Part shown: in pieces, positions 1 to 11,049 of the stretch | Layout of the letters: the number at the start of each line of letters is the position of its first letter | Numbering within the stretch: the stretch's first letter is position 1 | DNA from: Steromphala cineraria | Lineage: Eukaryota > Mollusca > Gastropoda > Trochida > Trochidae | Length of the DNA stretch: 64,000 bases | Assembly: GCA_916613615.1 (NCBI GenBank) | Contig: OU744736.1 | Span: 13,465,724-13,529,723 of the forward strand | Direction of reading: 5' to 3' | Made by a program: the position numbers and the translations under genes | The notes under the pieces: model-generated | The model's input: the letters and a program-made list of their open reading frames with translations, nothing else | The model's database searches: none | What the model was told of the DNA's origin: nothing

Positions 1-437
1 AAATTTCGATTTATGCACTCCATGTACATTTGAAAAGACACAAAATCAAAAGTATCTTTTCCTGAAGAATGAAAATGTGCATACTTTTTTACAAGATATA
101 TGCCTGTTAGACACACTTAAATTCGACTCTGTCAGGTTATAGAATTTTGTTTCGGACGACTTTGAAAACTTGGTATCGTTTCTTTTGGACATGAGTTTAC
201 TATTACGTCTTTATATAATCCCATTTCCGAAACCGTCTTGTTTACAACCTATCTATATTGTAAACTTGTCCGTGTTCTATATATTATGAACAATTATTGA
301 CAATCAAAGAAAGAATATTCATGAAAGATTTACTATGAGAACAGTGATATCTTTTGTAATGACCCGAAATGTTTTGAACAAAATGAGAACCTGTTAGCCT
401 GTGATTGGAATAGGGGAAAATATCCAATGTGCTTTAA

Positions 438-798
438 AGCGGCAGTAGCACGTTTTTAGGGGGAATATGAGTAGATGTCAGGAAAATGAAAATTAATGGT
501 TTAAATTGAAAGACAACGCATTTAAACTAAATGGAGCAGTAATAATTCAAATATATAATGTAAAGTTTAGCCATGCGATTCCTTTTTCTTGCACAAAATG
601 AATTAAAGGTGCATGTTCACACAAAATGGCCGCCCAATGATTTTAGGTAAATCTTCATACCGTTGTCCTCTGACTATGGATAATTGGTTTGTGTTACGAC
701 ATTTTTGACAATATCAAAATAATACATTTAGCATTATCGTACAATTATCAGTGAAAACTTTAAAATATAAAATTATCAAAAAACGTGCTACTGTCCCT
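438..798 (+). mobile_element. TTAA-flanked MITE, family A, full copy 1
   Basis: The copy is 361 bp with terminal inverted repeats of the type AGGGGCAGTAGCACGTTTTT. It is bounded by TTAA at 434-437 and TTAA at 799-802. It has no coding capacity. The diverged paralogous stretch at about 12130-12160 lacks it, so it is a real insertion. TTAA target choice is typical of piggyBac-type transposases; that assignment is an inference. Confidence 0.85.
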
Positions 799-3094
799 TT
801 AAGATTGCAGTCAAAATGTTCATATTCATATCATTTTTAAATAAAACCAATCATATAAACCGCTATAGGCAAAATAAAATACACACTAGACTTTGGTTAA
901 ATTTTCTTAATATCAAAGAAACGTGTTGTAATAAATTGTGGCATGTTTACAATAACAGTTGTTGGAATAAAACTATTGTTTTGTTGTCTAGTTAATATCT
1001 TTGTTTAGTGGGGACTGGATAAGAACAATACTTTATCATAACCCCTAACAAGTTAAAGATGTTGTCAGTATTTGAAAAATAGGAAAGTTTATTGATTTTC
1101 CCATAGAACAAGTCTTCATTGTTGATGAACATTTGTGTTTTATTATATATTTAATTTTTAAACAATTCATAAACATGAAATGTCCTATATTTTTTAAATC
1201 ACTTTAAATTATTCTTTGAACTGACGTTGTCAGTTTGAGAATACGACAAAACAAACTCGAAGTATTTGTAACGGAAAATATTTACACATGATGAACTCAA
1301 CTGAAGTGTGTACTTTCTTTTGCCTGACAGTTTAGTTGGCTTGTGTGGGACCTCCAAATGTCTCTTTCATTTGCAAATGCATAGTTTTTATTCTGAACTC
1401 TTTAATCAACAAAGTTATACACGGATCTGTGTGCAGTTTCTGCAGGTGTACATCAAAGAAAGCCGCTTCCTTGATTACATGAAGGACAGGTGACAGATTT
1501 ATTATTGTTTCGTGCATTTATGAAACACTGAAACAAATATGCAGAATGTGTCATACATATTTAAGAAATGATAATCTGCTGCAATGTCATATTTTTTCAA
1601 ATAACAACAATCAGTGAATAGAATTTCTGAAATGCTAACTGGAATTGGTTGCTTTTATTGGATATTGACCTTTGAATTGTACAAAATATTGTCAAAACAG
1701 GATTTTTTCCTACCAGTTTTGGAAAACAAAATTCTATCTCAGTCCCCGTTATAAGTTTGAATTGAGGTTTCGGTAATATGTACATTTTTTTCTGCAAATG
1801 TTTTCTTTTTTACGGACCTTTAAAATTAGTATTTTTAACGTATTTTCGAACAATTGAAACTTAATCCGCTATTTTAGATTTAAGGATTGCAATTCGAATG
1901 ATGAAACATAACGTTAGCTGTGACAAAAATGTGAAAGCTGTGACATGACAACGCTTTTTGAAAATTCAAGTTCGATATTGCAATCCGACACAGGATAAAT
2001 CGCCATATTGAACATAGCAACGTTTTCATCTGGGCGATTATCCTGATGTGTTGCGTTAATGATGATTTTACAATAGCATAAACGTTTGTGTCAGAAAGTC
2101 AAGATATATATTTTTATAAAGATTTTACGAGAGCTTCATTTATATTTTTATAAAAAATTTACGAGAGCTTCGTAGGAGTTCACGATACCTTTGAAGTTCA
2201 GAAACCATATTCAACAGGCGAAAACGAACATATTTCTCAGTGTCAAACTAGAGGAAATCTTCTATAACAATTATTTATGACAACCATGATAAGTGTTTGA
2301 CACTATTTAATATCTACTGTTTTAAAAGTCAATATTCTGTTTTAGGTGAATATGATCAAAGTCCAGTACTTTTTATATATATCTAAGTTACGTTGCTTAA
2401 ATTTTATTTGAAATGAAAATCCTATTAAGGAAGCAATACCCCAAAAGCAAACAACGATTTCTAGGAGGTATTAAAACTAATTAAACTCAATCAATCATTT
2501 ACATTTATTTTCATTTAACCTCAACCGTTGACAAATAAATTTTTCCAAAAATTTCAAACCGACAATTTAATTTCAAACATTAAATATTTCATAACTCCAA
2601 CTCGTGACCCTAAAACAGTTGGAGAAACAGCATCAGCAAGTCCTGCCTGATTCAACATCCAGAAGTCGCTTTTCCGGGGATTTGTTTGCTTGCGAAGGGT
2701 AGATGTTGTCCTGGACCTATAGGAGAATATTGATATGTGTCATATAAAAACCCCAGCTTCCCAAAGGTACTCAGTGTAAACAAATAAATAAGTTATCTCC
2801 AGATCTTCATGGGTGGGGTCAATTGTCCTATTTCCGATCATAAAATAATTGAAGTGAAATTTGTAAAACTTAACCAAACTGATTATGTTGATTTATACGA
2901 ATACCAATTTTCATTTCAAAGGTATTACAAACCGATTGGTACAAAACAGTAATTCACAATCACGGGTATTTCTTTGGTTAAAAGCAACAAAGTAAATTAT
3001 TCTAATTAAATTAATCGGAGGAACTCATTAGCTTAATGATAAGTAATCAAGAACTTAATTGATAAGTTAGTTCGACCTTTAAACAGCCCTGATA

Positions 3095-3407
3095 AAAAAT
3101 GAAAATACATGGTTCCAATTGAAAGACCATGTATTTAAACTAAATGAAGCAGTACTAAATCAAATATATAAAGAAAAACTTACCCATGGTATTCCTTTTT
3201 CTTAAACAAAATGAATTAAAGGTGTTCTGACAAAATGGTCGCCAATGGACTTTAGGGGAATCGTCATACTTTGTCCTCTTACTATGGATAATTGGTTTGT
3301 GTTATGAGATTTTTGACAATTATTAAAATGATACATTTAGCATTAACTTGAAATTATCATTGAAAAATTCGAAATATAAAATTATCAAAAAACGTGCTAC
3401 TGCCCAT
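3095..3407 (+). mobile_element. TTAA MITE family A, 5'-truncated copy
   Basis: This is the same internal sequence as the copy at 438-798, including the segment with GGCCGCCAATGG-like and TTTGTCCTCT words. The right terminal repeat ends at 3407, followed by TTAA (3408-3411). The left terminal repeat is missing. Confidence 0.75.
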
Positions 3408-3906
3408 TTAATATCAAGATAGGTGGTAACAAGATTGTAGCAAGTTTTGGTGGTATTTGGCAATTTTTCCCCCTCTGTAAACGTTCTTTCATAATGAATT
3501 CGAAAGACCACGATTTAAATGATGCCGACTCCCCAACCTAATCCGTTATAATAAAAAGCAAGGATAAAGTGTGGTATCCCCTATGTATTAGAGGATCAAC
3601 GGAAGGCATTATTAAAGCGTGTCAAAGAACCTCATTAGTATTTCATTCAACATAGCCTTTATATAAGTTTATAGCTTAACCTAATTATCGGTTTTACATT
3701 TTTGCGATAACTTTTAATCTATGCTATTGTGTAATATTGTAAGTACAGCGTGTATTTCATGTTACCTTTTGTTATTATGTATTTCACAAGTTTTATCAAA
3801 TAAATAAATCTTATAAAAATAAGCTGTTAATCTCCGGAACGTAATCAGTGAGTATTTTGTTCACCAAATGCAAGTTACAACTCGCAATGTCGTAATTAGG
3901 GGTTGA

Positions 3907-3915
3907 TATAAAAAG
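3907..3915 (+). promoter_or_regulatory. TATA box of the M4 protease gene
   Basis: TATAAAAAG lies 42 bases before the ATG at 3957. A TCAGTTT initiator-like word is at 3927-3933. The implied 5' UTR is only about 20-28 nt. The placement agrees with the independently deduced signal-peptide exon. Confidence 0.6.
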
Positions 3916-3956
3916 GGAGATATTGGTCAGTTTGACCGTACTCCTAGAAGTCGAAC

Positions 3957-6900
3957 ATGAGGGTCTTACTCATTCTAGGTAAGTAATTTAGATTTGTTTC
4001 ATAAGTATGAGTTGATGTCAAGGCAGTTATTTGGGTTCTTTTACTTTTTACAAAAGAATTTCTTTTATATTGAAAACATTCTTAATAACGATTTGTGACC
4101 GAATACGAAAAATGGCGTTTTTTTGGGAAAATCACTAGTTAGATAGAGCTAGAGCATAAAACGAGAACTATAAGTTTATCATTAGATATCTTATGATACA
4201 TTGTCTTTTGAAAATTTAAGTTATTAAAAGATCAATGAGAACAAGTTCTATGGATTTACAACTTCTTTATTGCAGGAGTGCGAAGTTTCGGTGTAGGTAC
4301 TAACACCGTTTTCAAGCAAGTGCTTGCTTGAAAACGGTGTTAGTACCTACACCGAAACTTCAGTGCTTGCTTGAAACGGTGTTAGTACCTACACCGAAAC
4401 TTCGCACTCCTGCTATTAAGAAGTTGTAAATCCATAGAACTTGTTCTCATTCATCTTACCAACTTCTAAATGCCTCTTAAAGAAATTAAAAGATCATTAT
4501 AACATTCCATTTCCTCCTTAGCGTTTGATATTTTATCATTTACAATTAATTTGATTTCAATGGAATACATTTTTTTAACACAATTAGCACCATTATAAGC
4601 GCAATTGATGAAATATGTTACAGTATTATTTAACTCTTAGACAATAACATTATATCGAATTCCTCATCAAATTGTACGAGAAGATACTGGAGAACGTTTA
4701 TCCTCCAATTGAATTCCATTTTTATGTGGTGGTATATTTACTTTCTCCCTTTTGATCCAATTATTTGTCAACTTCTTCGATAAATATTAAAGTTTTCAAA
4801 CATTATTACCATTATCCGATGTTCATAATCTTTTTAACATTATCCATTGTTCATACTTTATTAACATTATCTCTGTGTTACTGCGAGGTTATTTAAATTT
4901 CCCACCACAAGATTTCACATATTTCATATCATTTTCAAATGATGCTGTTGAAGTTAATTGATAAATTAGTTCGACTTTTAAACAGAGACGGGGAGATAAG
5001 AAATTTATTTTCACCCTTTCTTTCAGCCGTGATAGAAAGGCTTGTCATTTTCATTTAGAGACATTTTCATAAGCTTGGTGGTTGTTAATGGGGCAGTAGC
5101 ACGTTTCAGTGGTAATAAAAGGTGATGTCAGGAAAATGAAAATAAATGGTTCCACTTGAAAGACAATGTCAATGAAGCAGTAATAAATCAAATATGTCAT
5201 ATAGAATTCAGCCATACGGTTCCTTTTTCTTATACAAAATGAATTTTTAAAGGTGTTTATACAAAAATAGCAGCAAATGCACTTTATGTGAATCTTTATC
5301 AATTGTTCTCTGACTATGGATGATTGGTTTGTTCAAGACACTATCAAAATAATACATTTAGCATTAACGTACAGTGAACGACATTTCAGTTTGTGCATTT
5401 TATTCTTTTAGTACATGGTTATAACAAAACAAGTTAAAACATGTTACTCGGGTTAACACTTTTGTTGATTTATATATGACAACTTGAAAAAGAAGAGCAC
5501 ACTCATTTATATATGACAACTTGATAAAGAAGAGCACACTGATTTATATATGACAGAAGAGCAAACAAGCCAATTTCATACCTCGATAGGACTGTACCTT
5601 TAACACCAATGTTTAATTTGGGACATTCACAACGTTTCTGATTCGAAATTAACGGTTATACCATCAAACCTGGATTCTGCTGTATTAGAAAATTAAGACA
5701 AAATATAGACAAAACAAAAAAACACAAAAGGCCAGAAAAAGACTTGTAAATGTTACATCAATACTAAAATACGCAAAAAGATGATAAATGAGATAAACCT
5801 TTAGAACTAAAACACACAAGGACAGCTTTCGTACTTTCATAATACCAAATATTCCTCTTTTACAGGTGCCCTTGCAATGGCAGTCCATCTCACAGAATCA
5901 GCCCTGAAAGTCAATATAGCAACGAAAATTAAAACTTTCATCGCTGGATTCACCAAGAACAGTACCGACCTCGCTTCCATAATAGGTTTCCATGGGCTAA
6001 ACAGTGTTGAAACCAAGCGAAGAGTGGAAATATTGAACGGGCGGTTCCAAGAACGTCTACAGCAAACATACGGAGGTCTTGAGGTCGTAGGAGGGGGCGT
6101 GGCCGCAGACTATGATCCAAAAGGAGGCTACAATGGTGACGTAGACGGAGAAATGTATTCGTCACTGGAGGAAGATATTCCAGACCCTTACGCCTGCAGT
6201 CAGGAAGATGACGTCGTAGCGAACATATCAATAATCGATGCAGGAACTACTTACGAGGAAATAACCAACCTTTATGTGAAGAAAAATATTTTTGTGTTAG
6301 ATGACACGGCTTTCCTAACATATGAAGTCAGTTTCTTTTATAAAGAAGATGAAAAACCAAAGCAACCGTGTTATTTCATCGATGCTTGCAATTTGACCGT
6401 ATTGTACACCTTCAATAACATTCGAAATATTTATGAAAATCATCCACTAGAGCCTGAGGCAAGAATCCCCGAGGGTAGTAGATCAGGTACCTCAGAGGAT
6501 ACAAAAGACTTAGACCCAAATGTTACAAGATTCCCTTCAGGTACTTCTAATGAAACACACGCTCCTGTTACTACCCCATATTCAGAAAGTTTCATTGACA
6601 GTTCCACAACAAGTACCAATGAAGATTCTTCACAGGATAAAGAGCAAGAGAATACCGCTCATACTGATAAAACTGGTCAACATGGTACGACTGAGAGCGC
6701 CAATCTGCCTACTACTGATGACCTCTCTCCCTTGTCTACTACTGATGACCTCTCTACCTTGCCTACTACTGATGACCTCTCTACCTTGTCTACTACTGAT
6801 GACCTCTCTACCTTGCCTACTACTGATGACCTCTCTACCTTGTCTACTACTGATGACCTCTCTACCTTGCCTACTACTGATGACCTCTCTACCTTGCCTA

Positions 6901-8213
6901 CTACTGATGACCTCTCTACCATGTCTACTACTGATGACCTCTCTACCTTGCCTACTACTGATGACCTCTCTACCTTGTCTACTACTGATGACCTCTCTAC
7001 CTTGCCTACTACTGATGACCTCTCTACCTTGTCTACTACTGATGACCTCTCTACCATGTCTACTACTGATGACCTCTCTACCTTGTCTACTACTGATGAC
7101 CTCTCTACCTTGTCTACTACTGATGACCTCTCTACCTTGTCTACTACTGATGACCTCTCTACCTTGTCTACTACTGATGACCTCTCTACCTTGCCTACTA
7201 CTGATGACCTCTCTACCTTGCCTACTACTGATGACCTCTCTACCTTGCCTACTAACATTGAAAGTGAAGAAGTACGCTTCATCAGGAATAGAAAATGTCC
7301 AGGGCCTGCCAAGGGTAGAGGAGGAAATCGCAAGATAGGGACTCATAGATTTGGAACAAGGCCATTCTGTCTTGACGTCAAGGTCCGAGGACAGACTTGT
7401 TACCTGGAGAACAGACACGTCAGAGTAGTAGACTTGAAGCAGGGAACAAGAACAAAAGGTGGAGCAACTGCAAAGTTCACATGTTCCAAGGGTTATTCTG
7501 ACGGCATCAATGGCGCCTACTCGCCTGTACTTGATGCTATGTACTACGGAACTGTTGTCAACGAGTTCTTTAAGGGCTGGTATAAGATCAACCCCTTGAG
7601 CCACAAGCCTGCCATATACGTCCACTATGGAAAGAGGAAGGAAGTTGCGTACTTTAATGGTCGGGACTTGGTATTTGGAGACGGTTCGGACTTCTTCTAT
7701 CCTCTTGTCGGTCTCGGCGTTGTTGCTCATGAAATTGCCCACGGATTCACCAACAAATTTTCCAAGATTATCTACGCCGGTGAGGCTGGGGCAATAGATG
7801 AATCCTTTTCGGATATAACAGGGGAGGTGGCCAAGTTCTTCGCTCGAGGATCCAATGATTGGGAGGCTGGAGTAGACATCATCAAATACAAGATGGCTTT
7901 GAGATACTTCAAAGATCCTACTAGAGACGGAAACTCCGTGAAACACACTAGAGACTTCGACGGCAGGATCCATTTTGGCAGTGGTATCTTCAACTACGCC
8001 TTCTACCACATAGTTAAAGTACAGAGGATGAACATTAGGAAGGCCTTCCACTGCTTCATCAATGCCAATAGACTCCACTGGGGAAGGAGGACCACTTTTG
8101 AGGAAGGTGCATGTGGCGTTGTCAAAGCCTGCAAAGCTCTCAGATTCAACTATGGTCTGGTAAAGAATTCATTCAAGAGAGTTGGGATCACATTTACCAG
8201 ATGTAGAGTATAG
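3957..8213 (+). CDS. Secreted thermolysin-like (M4) zinc metalloprotease with Thr/Ser/Asp repeat linker
   Basis: Two exons: 3957-3978 and 5866-8213, giving 789 residues. Exon 1 encodes MRVLLIL and ends in a GTAAGT donor. Exon 2 follows TTTTACAG, and the joined start reads as a signal peptide (MRVLLILGALAMAVHL). Residues ~50-210 look like an M4 propeptide (FTP/PepSY type). Residues 290-469 are twenty 9-residue repeats. Residues ~500-789 are the catalytic domain: HEIAH at 629-633, the third zinc ligand E653 in GAIDESFSDITG (spacing of 20 from the second His, as in thermolysin), and His710 in IHFGSGIFNYAFYH matching the thermolysin catalytic His231. GDGSDFF precedes the zinc site. All catalytic residues are present, so it is probably active and secreted as a zymogen. 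M4 enzymes are mainly bacterial and fungal, so a bacterial origin with later gain of a eukaryotic 5' exon is plausible but inferred. A broken paralog lies at 33480-34742. Confidence 0.92.
4234..4453. repeat. Long palindrome with duplicated arm inside M4 intron 1
   Basis: The left arm (4237-4320) is followed at once by its reverse complement (4321-4361). A second, tandem copy of the right arm (4362-4451) extends the pairing out to the flanking words. The core word GGTGTAGGTACTAACACCG appears three times in alternating orientation. The stem is nearly perfect. A 12-base direct repeat, ATTAAAAGATCA, flanks it at 4223-4234 and 4485-4496 and may be a target duplication or a template-switch scar. 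Confidence 0.85.
5089..5375 (+). mobile_element. TTAA MITE family A, 3'-truncated copy in M4 intron 1
   Basis: It begins after TTAA (5085-5088) with the GGGGCAGTAGCACG terminus and follows the family sequence to about 5375. There the right terminal repeat is lost. Confidence 0.7.
5468..5565 (+). repeat. 37-bp tandem repeat, about 2.6 copies
   Basis: Units start at 5468, 5505 and 5542 with the word ATTTATATATGACA, followed by an AAGAAGAGCACAC word. It lies in M4 intron 1, about 300 bp before the splice acceptor. Confidence 0.8.
6711..7250 (+). repeat. Coding minisatellite: 20 x 27 bp within the M4 protease exon
   Basis: Exactly 540 bp is made of twenty in-frame 27-bp units encoding TTDDLSTLP or TTDDLSTLS, with a few STM variants and a first unit of LSPLS type. 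Units are nearly identical at the DNA level, implying recent amplification or homogenisation. The encoded stretch is Thr/Ser-rich with an acidic DD pair per unit, resembling an O-glycosylated extended linker between propeptide and catalytic domain. Because no unit has a stop in several frames, long shadow frames appear on both strands. Confidence 0.95.
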
Positions 8214-8240
8214 AATATGGGCTTTATAAGGATTAACATT

Positions 8241-8678
8241 CATTCTCTCCCCACAGAGGCAGCTCAGTCCGAGCAAGCCTCTGTTCTTATTATCCTAGAT
8301 CACGGGCTACCGGGTGATTGCCCTAGCGGCAAAACGTTGCAACACAAGATATCTCCCTTATCTATGGCCAATGAAAACACGTATTGGATACCCTTTGTGA
8401 TTAATTATATTTTTCTAATTAAACTAAACACTTATGAGAAGGTAAAAGCCATGTTTTGTAAAAACGAGTTATCCCTGGGCGTTAGATTCATTGATAGCTA
8501 TGCCGAAGCATACGGGAATGATCGAGGCTTTGCGAAGGGCCCCTTTTGAAACGGCGTCGCTGATTGCACAATTATCTTAGATTGTCTCCAATCAGATTTT
8601 TACCTTTCTTCTCTATGTATTTGGCTGATAAGAGGGTTTGTTCGGATATGACTGAGTTGCCTCTGTGGGGAGAGAATG
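8241..8678. mobile_element. MITE family C in the 3' UTR of the M4 gene
   Basis: The 438-bp element has terminal inverted repeats CATTCTCTCCCCACAGAGGC / GCCTCTGTGGGGAGAGAATG. It is flanked by 9-base duplications: ATTAACATT (8232-8240) and ATTAGTCTT (8679-8687). The paralogous pseudogene on the other strand (near 33560) has a single ATTGACATT and no element, so the insertion postdates the duplication. A 9-bp duplication fits Mutator-like elements; the superfamily is inferred. It begins 27 bases after the stop codon. Confidence 0.88.
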
Positions 8679-8990
8679 ATTAGTCTTTGATAACTAAGAA
8701 ATGTTATAAATGTAAAACATTTATTTGAAACTGTAATCGATTGATCATATTAAACTCGAAGCACCAGAAAACACACATCACGTTTGTACTGAACATATGC
8801 AGTCGACGTTTTTTAACTGTGGACGTCTTAAACGTCGTGTTAAAAAAACATGTTTGATCATTTGTTAAATTTAACCATTTTGGTTTCGAACTGAGTGAAC
8901 CAATAACAGGCAACGTCGACTTTTCCCATTTCGTAAGAAGATTTGCTCATTCATGTTTAATTGTATATGTATATAATATTTGAACTTATT

Positions 8991-8996
8991 AATAAA
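8991..8996 (+). terminator. Polyadenylation signal of the M4 protease gene
   Basis: AATAAA is followed at about 9000-9010 by a GT-rich stretch (GTACAGTGTGTTATCTG). The corresponding position of the paralog is also recognisable. The 3' UTR would be about 800 nt, over half of it MITE. Confidence 0.6.
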
Positions 8997-9009
8997 ATGT
9001 ACAGTGTGT

Positions 9010-10620
9010 TATCTGTTTTTATATTTTGCGAACCATAATTTTTTTCTATGCACGATTTCGAGTTTGTTTTATTAAGGTGTGTACTAGTAAAACAGGATGC
9101 ATCATAGAATTACGGCCGCTTCAAAATAAAGCTAGCCACCGTCATAAAAGTGAAAAGCATACAAAAAACGACAATAAACCCTGCTTATAGATGCAACAGT
9201 GTCTGCTTACGTCACCATGTATTTTTTTTCATAATGCTGTCAAGATATCAATAAGCAAAAAAGAATATGTAACTTATGTGATATCCCTGCTATTCGTGAT
9301 AAGTACTATTACCTGCTAAGATTCGATCACTGAATCATAATTGATCCCCACTTGTGGATAATTTTATTTAACAGACCGATCCGTATAAAAGTTAAACAAT
9401 TGCTTACTTACAACAACAATTTAATAAACTTGCTAAATTTATCAACATTATTTTAAAGAATTGTAGTTACATGAGTTTAAAATAGAATGATATCAATTCA
9501 ATTCAATTCTTCTATTCTGTATACAATAAGAGTACAATAAGTATAACACATGATTTGGTGTGGATATACAAAGTACATGGCAATATCTTATATAATTGCA
9601 CGAGAGCATAAATAATAACAGTATGTTGTTATAACAGAATGATATGTTGTAAAATAATGCCTGTATTCTACATGTACAGCCGCATATCGTAAGTTTTTTC
9701 ACTTACCTGCGTTTTTAGTGCAAATATCATGTTTTGGAATGTCTTTGGGGCATCCTAGCAATGCGAAAACGAAACGGATAATGTTTAAATTTGAGTACAT
9801 AAGTTAACATTCAGTTTGCGTTAACATGTTCGTATGTCATACCTTGAAGATAACCCGGCGTGAATAATTTGCAGGGCGTTGAAATAACCAGGAGTCAAGA
9901 TTTCGAAAACGCTATTTTGTATTTTTCACTACAAAATCCTTCATTAGTGATCAGTAGCTTTAGACCTAAGTCATATTTGTTCCTTTGCATTAATGCAATG
10001 TAATTGTACTGTTTTCTTTCTTACGCTGCTTATATGGAATATTTAAATCGAAATTTAAGAAAATCTGAATTTTACAAATATTACCCCATCTGTTTATTTA
10101 ATCATGCCAGATATCTAAATTCAGTACCAGTGACAAGACGATCCCGATATATGGTTTGGGAATGATTATTTTAGTATTGGATAATTTGTTGTTCCTTGTA
10201 GGTGCTCCTGGAGTTATTTTATGGACGTCAAAATGAAACCCAATTTACATGATATTTGCACTTAGATACACAAGAAAGTGAACAAACTTACGATACGCAG
10301 CTGTATCTATATTTATATATCATATCATGTGTGTTTTACCATCTCTGCTATATTAAATAGCAGGTGATGGCAATATACGTAAATAATTTAATCTGAATAT
10401 GAATATGTCACTTCCATGAAAATTGTTGACAGTTGTTCCTTAATAGCTGATCAGGCCCTGACTCAAATGACAATAGTGAAATCCTTATATCTTAAAATAT
10501 TTAACAAATCTTTCTTGATATTCCAGATTTTGGGCAAAGAATAATGCTATTATTTATAAAGTGCCTCTTTATTGTCATGTTAAACAAAATCACATCGTAA
10601 GCTTAGCAACTTTTATATAT
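9010..10620. other. Spacer between M4 gene and sulfatase relic
   Basis: No gene seen. Segments at about 9000-9210 and 10440-10620 match the reverse complement of the right-hand paralogous block (32870-33020 and 32200-32410), so this is duplicated spacer. The middle part, about 9210-10440, shows no clear counterpart. Confidence 0.55.
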
Positions 10621-10644
10621 AGTATAGAAGCGGAAGTAAAAAAA

Positions 10645-10808
10645 TCACGTGGTTTGAAATTTGTCATGTGACAAACAAAATGGCGGCGCCCATGATAGTC
10701 ACTCTTTTTGGTGATATTTACTCTACAATGCACGGTTTTTATCTGAGAGAGCAAGTCACCTAACATCGTGTTCTTGTTAACTGATGATCAAGATGTGAAA
10801 ATAGCGTG
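10645..10808 (+). pseudogene. Relic of GNS sulfatase promoter and exon 1
   Basis: ATG at 10680-10682 begins MAAP, as in the intact GNS exon on the other strand (32148). The next codons carry a one-base frame change, and the frame stops (TAA) before the LTDDQD motif region is read in frame. The DNA word ACTGATGATCAAGATGTGAAAA survives in part. The GT donor at the exon end is lost. Upstream, the E-box words TCACGTGG (10645-10652) and GTCATGTGAC (10663-10672) are kept. No other sulfatase exon follows. Homology continues into intron 1 to about 11045. Confidence 0.88.
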
Positions 10809-10856
10809 ACATGTCTACAAGAGATATCGTATAACATTTATAATCGCCTAATCAAG

Positions 10857-10946
10857 AGTCACAGGAAATTGAGAAAAATAAAATTTAATGTTAAAACAAT
10901 CAATGATAAAGTACATTATATTTGATTATTCTCAATGTCCTGTGAT
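10857..10946. repeat. Short palindromic insertion in the relic sulfatase intron
   Basis: The inverted ends GTCACAGGAAATTGAGAA and TTCTCAATGTCCTGTGATC enclose about 50 bp. The right-hand paralog reads straight through (CTTATCATGATCATATCGG), so this is an insertion of about 90 bp specific to the left block. Confidence 0.7.
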
Positions 10947-11049
10947 CAGGATCATATTGGTATGGGTGTATTCATTCTAAACATATTCTAGTTATGTGGT
11001 TTATATTTTTTCGTCAACAAGTTGTTGCTCTGTCATTAGATATAAATCG

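Larger units (their letters stand above)
1..3900. other. Gene-free upstream region with dispersed repeats
   Basis: I see no coding exon here; open frames are under 70 codons and have no recognisable motif. It holds two copies of a TTAA-flanked MITE (438-798 and 3095-3407). It also holds degenerate dispersed sequence found elsewhere in the window: about 290-430 plus 800-860 resemble 11990-12210, about 1300-1550 resembles 12730-12930, and about 1110-1270 resembles 54980-55160. A 38-bp imperfect tandem duplication lies near 2110-2180. Confidence 0.6.

Noticed and set aside
6630..8078. Long antisense frames (482 and 218 codons) and a 272-codon frame in another sense frame over the protease repeat
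   Set aside because: The 27-bp unit contains no stop in several frames, so repetition alone keeps them open. They lack start context, motifs and domain similarity, and the sense frame is a clear M4 protease.
8217..8549. 110-codon frame right after the protease stop
   Set aside because: It lies inside the MITE at 8241-8678 and is absent from the paralogous locus.
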